The position numbers and the translations under genes are program-made. A stretch of 64,000 nucleotides of DNA from 630D-37 sp037478835 (lineage in GTDB: Bacteria; Chloroflexota; Anaerolineae; Anaerolineales; Villigracilaceae): assembly GCA_037478835.1 (NCBI GenBank), contig JBBFLV010000001.1:124001-188000 (forward strand), in the 5' to 3' direction. The notes below the pieces were generated by a model. The model was not told the origin of the DNA, did not search any database, and saw nothing but the letters and a program-made list of their open reading frames with translations. Below, piece after piece: positions 56,633 through 64,000 of this stretch (the stretch's first letter is position 1; each line of letters begins with the position of its first letter).

Positions 56633-57875
56633 TGGCTTTGGCAGCCGTGCGGGGGAGCAAGATGTGAAATGTGCTCCCCTGCCCCAGGCCGGGGCTTTCG
56701 GCCCAAATTTTTCCACCTTGTCGTTCGATCAACTGCCGCGCAATGGATAGACCGAGCCCCATTCCGCCCAGCGTGCGCGTATTGGGGGATTCTACCTGGT
56801 AGAACTTCTCGAAAATCCTCTCTTTTTGGTCTTCGGCCAGTCCGATTCCCTCGTCTCGTACCCACAGGTGAATGAAATCCCCTTCGGCCTGTGCGCCCAG
56901 ATGAATGGGTTTCTCCGGGGGAGAAAAGCGCACAGCGTTGTGGAGTACATTTTTCAAGGCCAGCGTCGTTTTCTCCAAGTCCGCGTAGAGGGTGAGCGAT
57001 TCATCTTCGAGCACTTCGTCTATCGGCGGCAATGCGCCGGCGCATAGATGCTCGACCTCGGAAAGTACAACGCGGAAAAGATGCCGCACCTGGAGTGGAC
57101 GGGGCTTGAAAAGCATGGAATCGGTTTCGAGCAGGGTCAGGTTGGTCATATCTTCGATCAGCGCGCGCAAGCGCATGGCAGCATTCATCACCTGCCGAGC
57201 GTACTCCGAATTTTCCCCTTGGGCATCCTGTTGTAACACTGAAGCGTAACCGATAATGATCCCCAACGGCGTGCGCAGCTCGTGCGAGGCCAAGGAAAGG
57301 AAATCGCTTTTGATGCGATCGATCTCTCGAAGACGCTCATAGGAGTGACGTAGCGCCTGGTAGAGACGGGCATTTTCAATGGCGACCGCCGCGTGATTGG
57401 CAATGACGCTCAGGAAAACCACGTCCTCGCTATCGAATTCTCCTTCTCGCTTGTTCAAAGCCTCTAGCACGCCGATCTTTCGCTCGCGCATCCACATCGG
57501 CACGCCTAACAGGGAGCGTACCTCTACCCCGACCTTTTGCGAAGGTAGGCGAAAATGTCGCGCGTTGGTCTGTACGTCGTTCAGGATCAACGGTTCGCCA
57601 CTTTGGAAAATGTGACCGGCCAGGCTTCCTTCCAGAGGCACTTTGACCTGAAATAATGCTTCGGATGGGTTGGTCGCCGCGGCAAAGAACAGGTGCGGAG
57701 GAGCATCTTTATAAAGCAGGATCGAGGCTGCCTCGCAATCCAGGATCTCCAGCGCCAGGTTGAGAATGCGCTCCAGCACTTCGTTCAAATCCAGAGAAGC
57801 GTTGAGGGTTACACTGGATTCCACCAGGCGCTTTAACTTTTCGTTTTGCGCACGCCATTTATCAAGTGCGTCCAT
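56613..57875 (-). CDS. Soluble GAF-domain histidine kinase
   Basis: The 420-residue protein has no membrane helix. It has an N-terminal GAF domain (about 10-190, with VGVEVRSLLGVPMWMRERKIGVLEALNK), a HisKA domain with SHELRTPLGIIIGY, and an HATPase_c domain with NVLHNAVRFSPP, VRDEGIGL and GGMGLGLSIARQLIE. The ATG MDALDKW was chosen; a longer frame overlaps the acetyltransferase gene more extensively. It is the last gene of an operon that also encodes a NarL-type regulator. Confidence 0.9.
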   Translation of the reverse strand: MDALDKWRAQNEKLKRLVESSVTLNASLDLNEVLERILNLALEILDCEAASILLYKDAPPHLFFAAATNPSEALFQVKVPLEGSLAGHIFQSGEPLILNDVQTNARHFRLPSQKVGVEVRSLLGVPMWMRERKIGVLEALNKREGEFDSEDVVFLSVIANHAAVAIENARLYQALRHSYERLREIDRIKSDFLSLASHELRTPLGIIIGYASVLQQDAQGENSEYARQVMNAAMRLRALIEDMTNLTLLETDSMLFKPRPLQVRHLFRVVLSEVEHLCAGALPPIDEVLEDESLTLYADLEKTTLALKNVLHNAVRFSPPEKPIHLGAQAEGDFIHLWVRDEGIGLAEDQKERIFEKFYQVESPNTRTLGGMGLGLSIARQLIERQGGKIWAESPGLGQGSTFHILLPRTAAKATTGASA

Positions 57876-58452
57876 GGCTTTCTTCGAGCCTTTCACCGCC
57901 CAACGCGGAATGCGGTTGAAAATCTTGCGGGATGAGGGAATACATGGCTGCATCCTGCACCTGTCCATGGACGATCAGGCGATTGCGCAGGATGCCTTCA
58001 AAGTGTGCTCCGATCTTTTCCGCCACACGGCGACTGGCGTAATTTTCGGTCGCGATGACGATCTCGATGCGCAGCAGACCAAGCGACTCAAAGCCGAAAC
58101 GCGCCACCAAACGCGCGGCGCGCCCGGCGATTCCTTGTCCCCGATACGCATGGTGTACCCAGTAGCCCAGGTTGGCAAAGCGATAGTAGGGATGAAACTG
58201 TCCTAGACTGCAGCTGCCGATCAATTCCCCCTCGCGGTTAAAGATACCGAACCCATAGTACCTGCCCTCCCTCCATTGCCGGTTTGCCATGCGGATCCAA
58301 TCGCGCGCTTCGGAAAGCGAATAGTCGCGATGCGCCCAGGACATCCAGGGCACAAGGTCCACTAAGGAGGCGCGTACGGCATGGTAGAGGGCAGGGGCAT
58401 GTTCCTCGCGTAGTGGTTGTAAGGTGAGCGGCGGATCGGAAAGGGTGATCAC
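57862..58452 (-). CDS. RimJ/RimL-type GNAT acetyltransferase
   Basis: The 196-residue protein resembles ribosomal-protein N-acetyltransferases: LTLQPLREEHAPALYHAV, FGIFNREGELIGSCSLGQF, NLGYWVHHAYRGQGIAGRAARLV with the acetyl-CoA loop, and VIATENYASRRVAEKIGAHFEGILRNRL. The substrate may be a protein N-terminus or an antibiotic-like amine; sequence does not decide. The start is GTG, overlapping the regulator stop (GTGA). It overlaps the kinase gene by 14 bases. Confidence 0.88.
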   Translation of the reverse strand: MITLSDPPLTLQPLREEHAPALYHAVRASLVDLVPWMSWAHRDYSLSEARDWIRMANRQWREGRYYGFGIFNREGELIGSCSLGQFHPYYRFANLGYWVHHAYRGQGIAGRAARLVARFGFESLGLLRIEIVIATENYASRRVAEKIGAHFEGILRNRLIVHGQVQDAAMYSLIPQDFQPHSALGGERLEESHGRT

Positions 58453-59102
58453 AGATGATCTTTCAGGTTGTGCTCTACAGCATAGGCGGCGGCTTCGGCG
58501 CGATTGTTTACGCCGAGCTTGGCCAGAATACTGCTGACGTAGTTGCGCACCGTACCCTCCCCGAGGAACAATGCCTGGGCGATCTCGCGATTGGTCTTCC
58601 CCTCGGAAACCAGGAGAAGGACGTGCTTTTCCTGCTGGGTCAGGCTGGCGAAGGCGGCGGCCTCTTCCTCCTTGACCGCCCGGCGCACTTCTTGGAACAC
58701 GCGCTGGGTGACGGCCGGATCGAGCAAAGCCTCGCCCCGCCCAACGGCTTCCAGCGCTTTGATCAGGTCCTCGCTGCCGATCTGTTTCAGCACGTAGCCG
58801 GAAGCGCCGGCTCGAATCGCCGAAAAGAGCATTTCATCCTCGGCATAGGAAGTGAGCATGACCACGCGCGTTTCGGGCAGTTGATTCACGATTTGCTCAC
58901 AGGCCTCAATGCCCGAGGCACCCGGCAGGCGAATATCCATGAGCACGATGTCCGGCCGCAACGCCAGCGCTTTTTCAACCGCTTCGCGCGCCGTGCCGGC
59001 TTCACCGACTACCATAAAATCGGTGCGCCGTTCCAAAAGTGCCTTTAAACCGACACGCACCACCTCGTGATCATCCACAATCAGCACACGTTTTGGGGGC
59101 AT
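58449..59102 (-). CDS. NarL/FixJ-type response regulator
   Basis: The 217-residue protein has a receiver with phospho-acceptor Asp56 (DIVLMDIRLPG), the Lys in VLKQIG, and a LuxR-type helix-turn-helix (LTQQEKHVLLLVSEGKTNREIAQALFLGEGTVRNYVSSILAKLGV). The ATG was chosen for its GGAGG seven bases upstream; a start 13 codons earlier lies within sbcD. Its operon partner kinase is of HisKA type, which usually pairs with OmpR-type regulators, so pairing is uncertain. Confidence 0.92.
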   Translation of the reverse strand: MPPKRVLIVDDHEVVRVGLKALLERRTDFMVVGEAGTAREAVEKALALRPDIVLMDIRLPGASGIEACEQIVNQLPETRVVMLTSYAEDEMLFSAIRAGASGYVLKQIGSEDLIKALEAVGRGEALLDPAVTQRVFQEVRRAVKEEEAAAFASLTQQEKHVLLLVSEGKTNREIAQALFLGEGTVRNYVSSILAKLGVNNRAEAAAYAVEHNLKDHL

Positions 59103-59130
59103 ACTCAGACCTCCATCGGACTCATAAAGT

Positions 59131-60360
59131 TTAGGATTCATCCTCTTCCGAGGAAAGGACTTCTAGCGCAAGGGTTTTCAAAGCGACGATTTGCTCCTCC
59201 TCCATATGCAAGGAGCGCCAGTATTGCTCCAAAAGATCGAGAGGCGAGAGGCCGGCAATGCTTTGATCCTGGGGTAGACGAATGCGTGAGGGATGGATCG
59301 GTTTCCGGATGAAGTGAAGCTCAAACGCTTGCCGGCAATGGCGACGGATGAGCGCCTCATCGATCAGGGGCTCCAATTCGCGCGGATATTCCACCGTCAA
59401 ACGGACAATCGCCTCTTCCATTTGTTCTGATGGCAAAGCCTCCAGGATGGCCGTCATGACTTTTTCGTTTGAGTCAATGCGGACAAAACGATCGATGAAG
59501 CGTCGTGTCCCTTCAATTTTACGCCATTCCAGACGCGTTTTCCCCTTTTCCACCTCGGCCAAGACGAAATATTTCTCCTCCTCGGCTTCGCCGAAATCTA
59601 CGCGCTCGATCGAGCCGGGATAGACCACCGGCGGATGTCCGCCCTCGTTCAGGTTTTGTGCCTTGTGGATGTGGCCTAGGGCGACGTAATCCAGCCGCGG
59701 GTCCTTGACCAGAGCCTGGGAGAGCACGAGATCGTTCCCCAGCATGATCGAGCGCTCCGAACCGTAGGTTGCCCCTTGAACGGAAGCATGGGCCAATAAA
59801 ACGGTCGGCAAGGTGGGATCGGCGCGTTCCAGCCAATCCTGTACAAGGTCGTGAATGCGCTCTTCCAGTTTTGTTTTGACCTCCAGCAAGGCCTCGCCAT
59901 GCAGATCGTAGAGGGCCACCAGGTTCGAGCGCGTGATCCAGGGAAGCGCGATCACCTGTAGGGGCAGGTCCCACAGATCGGCGGAGGATAGAAATTGCGG
60001 CTTTGCCAGCACGCGCACATAAGGGACCTGGAGCGTGTCAAATTCCTGGACGGCATGAGCACGTCCGAAGGCCGGCGAAAGATCGTGATTCCCTACCAAA
60101 AGCAAGGTTGGAATGCGGGCTTGAGAAAGCCTCACAATGCGCGAGCCCCATTCACGTTGGAAGGTAGGCGAAGGGGCACGATCCTTGTAGGCATCACCGG
60201 CAAAAAGCACCAGGTCTACCTTTTCCTGGATGGCCGTTTCCACGATCTGATCCAGCGCCCGTAGGAAATCGAGCACGCGCAGCGGCAGACCACTTGCGGG
60301 GTCTTGACGGCCGTAGTTGGCGATATCGATATGAGCATCGGCAAAGTGCAGGAGCCTCAT
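59131..60360 (-). CDS. sbcD: SbcD-type exonuclease subunit
   Basis: The 409-residue metallophosphoesterase has LLHFADAHIDIA, DLVLFAGDAYKDRAPSPTFQ, LLLVGNHDLSPA, VLLAHASV and VALGHIHKAQ, and the SbcD C-terminal part with YPGSIERVDFGEAEEEKYFVLAEV. It is the nuclease of the SbcCD complex acting on hairpins and ends. No sbcC gene is in the window. DAH replaces the more common DxH context (ADAHID), which keeps both metal ligands. The ATG overlaps the previous stop (ATGA). Confidence 0.9.
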   Translation of the reverse strand: MRLLHFADAHIDIANYGRQDPASGLPLRVLDFLRALDQIVETAIQEKVDLVLFAGDAYKDRAPSPTFQREWGSRIVRLSQARIPTLLLVGNHDLSPAFGRAHAVQEFDTLQVPYVRVLAKPQFLSSADLWDLPLQVIALPWITRSNLVALYDLHGEALLEVKTKLEERIHDLVQDWLERADPTLPTVLLAHASVQGATYGSERSIMLGNDLVLSQALVKDPRLDYVALGHIHKAQNLNEGGHPPVVYPGSIERVDFGEAEEEKYFVLAEVEKGKTRLEWRKIEGTRRFIDRFVRIDSNEKVMTAILEALPSEQMEEAIVRLTVEYPRELEPLIDEALIRRHCRQAFELHFIRKPIHPSRIRLPQDQSIAGLSPLDLLEQYWRSLHMEEEQIVALKTLALEVLSSEEDES

Positions 60361-61640
60361 GGGGTGATTCCCAACTCCTGTAGAGCTTGCAACGCCGGCG
60401 CCCAGCCGGGGTGGACCTTGAGCGCGGCGCGGAAATCCTCGATCGCCGCCTCCCGTTGACCGATGATCTGATAGGCGCGGCCGCGCCAGAGCAGGCTCTC
60501 TTCCAGCACGGCGCCGTCGGTAGGCGTTTCCAGGGTCACATTCGCCAGGTTGATGACATCCGTGTAGCGACCGCTGTAGTAGTAAGCCCAATAGGGTCCC
60601 GTCTGATACCACATCATGCGGTAGGGACGGCTGGTGTTATCGGTGGGGAGTTGCGCATAGATTTGAAAGGCGTAGTCATAGGCGTAGGCCGCATCCACGT
60701 ATTCGCGCAGGGCGACGTGGCTGCTGCCCACGTTGAACCAGGCAAAGAAAAGGTCAATGCCGTTCAGGGTTTGCGTTTCCTGCCGGGCGATTTGCAGAGC
60801 TCGGCGGGCGGCCCAGGTTTCATCGGCATAGTCTCCGAGCAGGTTCAGCACTTCCCCTTCCCGTTCTACCGGGAACGCGATCAGGAACAAGTAGTTGAAC
60901 GAGCGCCAGCCCTCGATGAATTTCTCGTACGGAATGCGAAAATCCGGGCCGTCCAGATAGGTATCCTGAACGATCAAGACGCCCTCCGTATCATCATACC
61001 CGGTGACGAATTGATAATGCCCCATCCAACCGATCTTGCCGGTGTAATCGCGCTCATAGTACCCTTTTTCGGCGACCACCGGATAGCCGCCGGCAATCAG
61101 GCGCTTGAGCGTATCCAGGTCGCCGCCCAGGCGGATCAGCACTTTCATGCCGGGGACGTTTTCTTCGACGTAATCCCGGAACTCATACGGCATGACGTTT
61201 TTATCCTTCTCTCCGGGCTTGATCGCCCGACCGATCGTATCCCGATCGCCTTTCCAGCCCCAAAAGGTGAGCGCCATGGAAAAATTTGCCGGGCCACAGT
61301 AGTTCCAACGGTTGAATTGGTTTTCGTAGCGTATACCGCTGAGCGCAACCGCCGGCGGCAGAGGGATCGGAGTAGGAGTCGGTGGGGCGGTGGGGGTGAG
61401 AGGCGCTGGCGTCGCCGGAGGGGTGGTGGGGGCACTGCGGACGATCTGCGGCGGGGGGAGGGGAGTGGTCGGCGTGGGCAAGAACGTGAGTTGATCCGGT
61501 GGGCGGAGGGCAAAGCGAATGCGTGCCCGTAGCTCATCCAGGCGCCAGGCCAGACGGGAATGGACCGGAGGAAAATACCACAACCCGATCAGGACCAGCA
61601 ATCCCAGGCATAAGATTCCGATTTTGCGGCGAAAGGACAT
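60357..61640 (-). CDS. Membrane-anchored C39-like cysteine peptidase with TPR region
   Basis: The 427-residue protein has one N-terminal membrane helix (about 8-24), a Thr/Pro-rich linker (52-96), a papain-like Peptidase_C39_2 domain with Cys115 in NYCGPANFSMALTFWGW and His in GHYQFVTGYDD plus DTYLDGP, and C-terminal TPR-like repeats (YSGRYTDVINLANVTLE, RAYQIIGQREAAIEDFRAALKVHP). It is likely an extracytoplasmic peptidase or peptidase-like protein. A TATAAT box lies six bases before the ATG without Shine-Dalgarno, so the operon mRNA is probably leaderless. Confidence 0.85.
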   Translation of the reverse strand: MSFRRKIGILCLGLLVLIGLWYFPPVHSRLAWRLDELRARIRFALRPPDQLTFLPTPTTPLPPPQIVRSAPTTPPATPAPLTPTAPPTPTPIPLPPAVALSGIRYENQFNRWNYCGPANFSMALTFWGWKGDRDTIGRAIKPGEKDKNVMPYEFRDYVEENVPGMKVLIRLGGDLDTLKRLIAGGYPVVAEKGYYERDYTGKIGWMGHYQFVTGYDDTEGVLIVQDTYLDGPDFRIPYEKFIEGWRSFNYLFLIAFPVEREGEVLNLLGDYADETWAARRALQIARQETQTLNGIDLFFAWFNVGSSHVALREYVDAAYAYDYAFQIYAQLPTDNTSRPYRMMWYQTGPYWAYYYSGRYTDVINLANVTLETPTDGAVLEESLLWRGRAYQIIGQREAAIEDFRAALKVHPGWAPALQALQELGITP

Positions 61641-61646
61641 GGGATG

Positions 61647-61652
61647 ATTATA
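61647..61652 (-). promoter_or_regulatory. -10 box, leaderless start of C39/sbcD operon
   Basis: TATAAT on the minus strand ends six bases before the ATG of the first gene of a five-gene operon. Confidence 0.55.
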
Positions 61653-62131
61653 CCCATTTTCAGCGCCTGGGCGCGCAGGGGCGCGGTCAGGCTAGCGCTG
61701 CGGATCGGGCGTGGAACGGGATTTTTCTTTTTCTCCTGCAAAACCCTGTTTTTGTGCAAATCCTTTCTTGGGATAGGACACGGATGGACACAGATGACGC
61801 GGATAAACGCGGATTTTATGAGGAATTTTGTCCCGCTTCTTTCTGCTCCTCGCCTTACTCACAGCGCTTCATCCTATGCCCCCGTAGCATCAGGCTTCAT
61901 CCTGTGCCCCCCGTAGCATCAGGCTTCATCCTGTCCCCCCGTAGTACCAGGATTCATCCTGTCCCCCCGTAGCATCAGGCTTCAGCCTGTGTCCCTCCAG
62001 ACCGTAAACCACCAAACGACCACCACCCCGTTCTCCTCCTCTCCCGTTCTCCTCCTCTCCCGCTCTCCCGCCCTCTCCCATCCAGAGTACAATATACCCA
62101 TCCCCTCAATTTCCCAGAAAGGAGTCTCCCG
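61653..62131. other. Repeat-rich intergenic region with gene fragment
   Basis: About 480 bp. In order it holds a run GGACACGGATGGACACAGAT and GCGGATAAACGCGGAT (61767-61815), a type of GGAT/CACGG-rich repeat; a 23-base exact copy (61831-61853) of the signal-peptide coding start of the downstream lipoprotein gene; four to five 28-29 bp direct repeats; a pyrimidine-rich stretch with tandem TTCTCCTCCTCTCCC-like units; and a TACAAT box at 62088-62093 before the lipoprotein gene. No intact gene is seen. Confidence 0.6.
61862..62000. repeat. 28-29 bp direct repeats, about 4.8 copies
   Basis: Contiguous units begin at 61862, 61891, 61920, 61948 and 61976, each of the form CAGGCTTCATCCTGT, C-run, CGTAGCAT. 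Each unit contains the imperfect palindrome CAGGCTTCAtCCTG; the last has the perfect-arm form CAGGCTTCAGCCTG. There are no spacers between units, so it is a simple tandem array. Confidence 0.8.
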
Positions 62132-63610
62132 ATGTCCCGCTTCTTTCTGCTCCTCGCTCTGCTCACTCTCTTCGCCGCCTGCGCCGCGCCGAGCGTAGAC
62201 GGCGGGCCGTTGACCGTCACTCCGGTGACCACCCAATCATCCGACCATCCGACCATCCAACCATCCGACTACGCGACTACCCAACCATCCGACCACGCGA
62301 CCACGCGACCACCTACCCCCACCCCCACCGAAGCGCCGCTCACCCTCGATACCCTCGGCATCCCAAAAGAAGCCCAACCCTACTTTCAAGGCCTTGAAAA
62401 AGCCATCACCCGCAAGGTCGGCGAAAACGGCGAAACCCTCTACCTCACCTCCGCTACCTTCTGGGACGGCGAGCAAAAGCAAACCGCCGAATACCTCCTC
62501 CTCCAACCCGGCACCTTCGACGCCCACCCGGAGATTTACGATGACCTCACCCGCCCGCTGACGGTTCAAGCCTTTCGCCTGGGGGAAAACGGCGAGAAAC
62601 TCCCCGTCACCCTGCTTTGGCAAGGCGAACGGCGCGGCTTCCGCGAAGCCTTTGACCTGACAAACGCCTTCGACCCCGAACTCAAGCAGGTGGAGAAGCA
62701 CCCCTACCTGCACATCGTCCACGGCGAAAAGCCCATCCGCTCGATTGACGATTTACCCTTAGAAGACGAGCGCCTGACGGCGCTTCAATCCATCCGACTG
62801 GAGCAGGCCAAGGCCATCCGAGCGCTTCGGGCCCTCCGTGAAAAACTCCAAACCGGCGAAGCGATCACCCTCGAAGACCTCTCCGGCTCGGTTTTTCTTA
62901 GAAGGCTTCAGGAGAAAGTCCAAGCAGGCGAAACGATCACCGAAGATGACCTCTATGTCCTTTTCTCTCCAAAAGCGTTGGAGAATTGGTCAGAAGGTGG
63001 TCTTTCTTTGTTCTTTGAATTAAGACAAGACGGAAGCAAGGTTGTCTACTTAAAATCCAGGGGTGATAGCATACAAGCCAACAAGAAAGGAAAATTAACC
63101 TATGAAAATGCAAATATAAAATTAACTGATTTTTGGTTTTACACCAAAGATAAACAGGGAAATCGCCACGATATGGTCTTCATCGCTATAATGGACGCTG
63201 ACGATGTTGATAGATACCAAAAAGGTAATCCATTCGGCTTGCAAGGAAAATTTGTTTTAGGCGAAAACAGTTGGTTTAGTCAAATAACTCCTGAAAACTT
63301 AATTCTTCTTGACCTCAGAAAAGCCTATGACGAAAAAAGCCCGCTTTTCCCCTATCTTTATCTTTACGCCGAAGGTCCTATCCTTGAAAAATATCCCCGC
63401 CTCGCTCACCTCCTCTCCTTGCCGGATAATCAAGCAAATCAATTAGAATATGTAGATGGGTATCTTGATCTTCAAGTAAATATAATGGCTTTTGTCAACG
63501 ATCCAACACTAAAACCTGGTGATATTGCTGAAACTGCATCTTTGTCACGCCCAATTCCTCGCCTCTTTCAACTCCTTGAACTGATGTTTGAGATGGTTGT
63601 ATCTTACTGA
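62132..63610 (+). CDS. Lipoprotein of unknown function with octamer-repeat linker
   Basis: The 492-residue protein has lipobox FAAC (Cys17), a linker PSDHATTRPPTPTPTE-like (residues 30-70) encoded largely by an 8-bp tandem repeat, and a soluble region I do not recognise. Two similar short segments follow each other (REKLQTGEAITLEDL and QEKVQAGETITEDDL, about 235-270), a small internal repeat. The first half of the gene is GC- and C-rich, the second half from about 62,960 is clearly AT-rich. AAAGGAG lies upstream of the ATG. Confidence 0.78.
   Translation: MSRFFLLLALLTLFAACAAPSVDGGPLTVTPVTTQSSDHPTIQPSDYATTQPSDHATTRPPTPTPTEAPLTLDTLGIPKEAQPYFQGLEKAITRKVGENGETLYLTSATFWDGEQKQTAEYLLLQPGTFDAHPEIYDDLTRPLTVQAFRLGENGEKLPVTLLWQGERRGFREAFDLTNAFDPELKQVEKHPYLHIVHGEKPIRSIDDLPLEDERLTALQSIRLEQAKAIRALRALREKLQTGEAITLEDLSGSVFLRRLQEKVQAGETITEDDLYVLFSPKALENWSEGGLSLFFELRQDGSKVVYLKSRGDSIQANKKGKLTYENANIKLTDFWFYTKDKQGNRHDMVFIAIMDADDVDRYQKGNPFGLQGKFVLGENSWFSQITPENLILLDLRKAYDEKSPLFPYLYLYAEGPILEKYPRLAHLLSLPDNQANQLEYVDGYLDLQVNIMAFVNDPTLKPGDIAETASLSRPIPRLFQLLELMFEMVVSY
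62237..62316. repeat. 8-bp tandem repeat inside lipoprotein gene
   Basis: Ten octamers in register: TCATCCGA, CCATCCGA, CCATCCAA, CCATCCGA, CTACGCGA, CTACCCAA, CCATCCGA, CCACGCGA, CCACGCGA, CCACCTAC. They encode the linker behind the lipobox. Because the unit is not a multiple of three, gain or loss of one unit would shift the frame. Confidence 0.8.
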
Positions 63611-63669
63611 TTTCACATATTTATTTCACTTATTGATTTTCTCTCCTCTTTTTCCTATGATTTATCTAT

Positions 63670-64000
63670 ATGCCCAAACTCCCAAAAATCATAGTCTCAT
63701 ATCTCTTTTCTCTCCTTTTTGTCCTATCCGTCTTACTCTTCCTAAAAACCATAAAGTCCAGAATATATGCCGGATGTACTTGGCGCTGTGCGTATGACTG
63801 CGCTCAAGGCGAAGTTGAGTGTGACTCAGATACAAATCCGTACTGCAATAAAGACTACATATATTGCTGTACCGGTTCCTGTCCTTCTGCTCCCACCAAC
63901 ACCCCAGAACCTAGAGCCTCTCCAATCACCAACGCCACTCCCACCCCCGGCGGCGCAAGGTGCAACAACATCACGCCCCGTTCCGCCTGCGATACTCCCA
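63670..64000 (+). CDS. Secreted/membrane-anchored Cys-rich protein, 3' end outside window
   Basis: The frame is open from an ATG to the window end (110 codons). It has a hydrophobic N-terminal helix (about 6-26), a Cys-rich segment with CTWRCAYDC, CDSDTNPYC, YCCTGSC, and a Thr/Pro/Ala-rich linker followed by another Cys pair (RCNNITPRSACDT). This resembles the Cys-rich motif and linker of the lipoprotein encoded at 49541-50827. Base composition is AT-rich, like the end of the preceding gene 60 bases upstream. No strong Shine-Dalgarno is seen. Function unknown. Confidence 0.65.
   Translation, partial: MPKLPKIIVSYLFSLLFVLSVLLFLKTIKSRIYAGCTWRCAYDCAQGEVECDSDTNPYCNKDYIYCCTGSCPSAPTNTPEPRASPITNATPTPGGARCNNITPRSACDTP

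Noticed and set aside
61862..62000. Possible CRISPR array
   Set aside because: Units of 28-29 bp follow each other directly without unique spacers, and no cas genes are present.

Overview
The window looks like a chromosomal segment of an Anaerolineae-type Chloroflexi bacterium. This is an inference from gene content and style: moderately high GC, many single-membrane lipoproteins with Thr/Pro-rich linkers, a bacterial Elp3, large GAF/PAS signalling proteins, two tandem NBR1-Ig lipoproteins, and housekeeping genes scattered away from their classical partners. No phage, transposase, CRISPR array or rRNA gene was seen.

Layout. 1-1836 (minus): a PhnD-like binding lipoprotein and a sensor kinase cut by the window edge. 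2187-12727 (plus): an R2lox oxidase, an alpha/beta hydrolase, a DUF1361 membrane protein, a molybdenum-hydroxylase maturation cluster (YqeB, YqeC-MocA fusion, second MocA), a type IIA topoisomerase A subunit, two NBR1-Ig lipoproteins and QueG. 13023-16136: a promoter, a yybP-ykoY manganese riboswitch with terminator, and a P2A-type cation ATPase. 16109-30000 (mostly minus): DegV, an SH3-like lipoprotein, a tight six-gene Ser/Thr kinase, PP2C, J-VWA, FHA, small protein and response regulator operon, LigA, a universal stress protein, a pair of half-size ChrA proteins, and Elp3. Elp3 is divergent from a Trm9-like methyltransferase one base away. 30650-33745: a diguanylate cyclase gene split by an in-frame amber codon.

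34268-36743 (plus): a receiver-only regulator, ThpR, RsfS with a probable CTG start, and a PLP gamma-family enzyme. 36740-37853 (minus): a deoxynucleoside kinase and four tRNAs (Ser-GGA, Cys-GCA, Gly-GCC, Phe-GAA). 37938-43589 (plus): ffh, rpsP-khpA-rimM, and a 1027-residue HD-GYP sensor where trmD often lies. 43599-55450: an MTA/SAH-deaminase-like amidohydrolase fused to a CYTH-like domain, thiolase, an Asp-box lipoprotein, an unrecognised conserved-looking protein, YbaK, an acetyltransferase, LipM, HutI, an HD hydrolase and arginase. 55502-64000: dnaN, a minus-strand operon (C39-like/TPR protein, SbcD, NarL regulator, RimJ-like acetyltransferase, histidine kinase), then a repeat-rich region and two lipoprotein or secreted-protein genes, the last one cut by the window end.

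Recurring themes. Many genes have a TATAAT-like -10 box only 6-9 bases before the start codon and no Shine-Dalgarno, which points to leaderless mRNAs. A degenerate 7-bp tandem repeat (GGACGGT/ACCGTCC) occurs at four gene borders. Cyclic-di-GMP synthesis and degradation, Hanks-type phosphorylation and two-component signalling are all represented. Strongest candidates for new biology are the elp3/Trm9-like pair, the kinase/phosphatase/J-VWA/FHA/regulator operon and the amidohydrolase-CYTH fusion.
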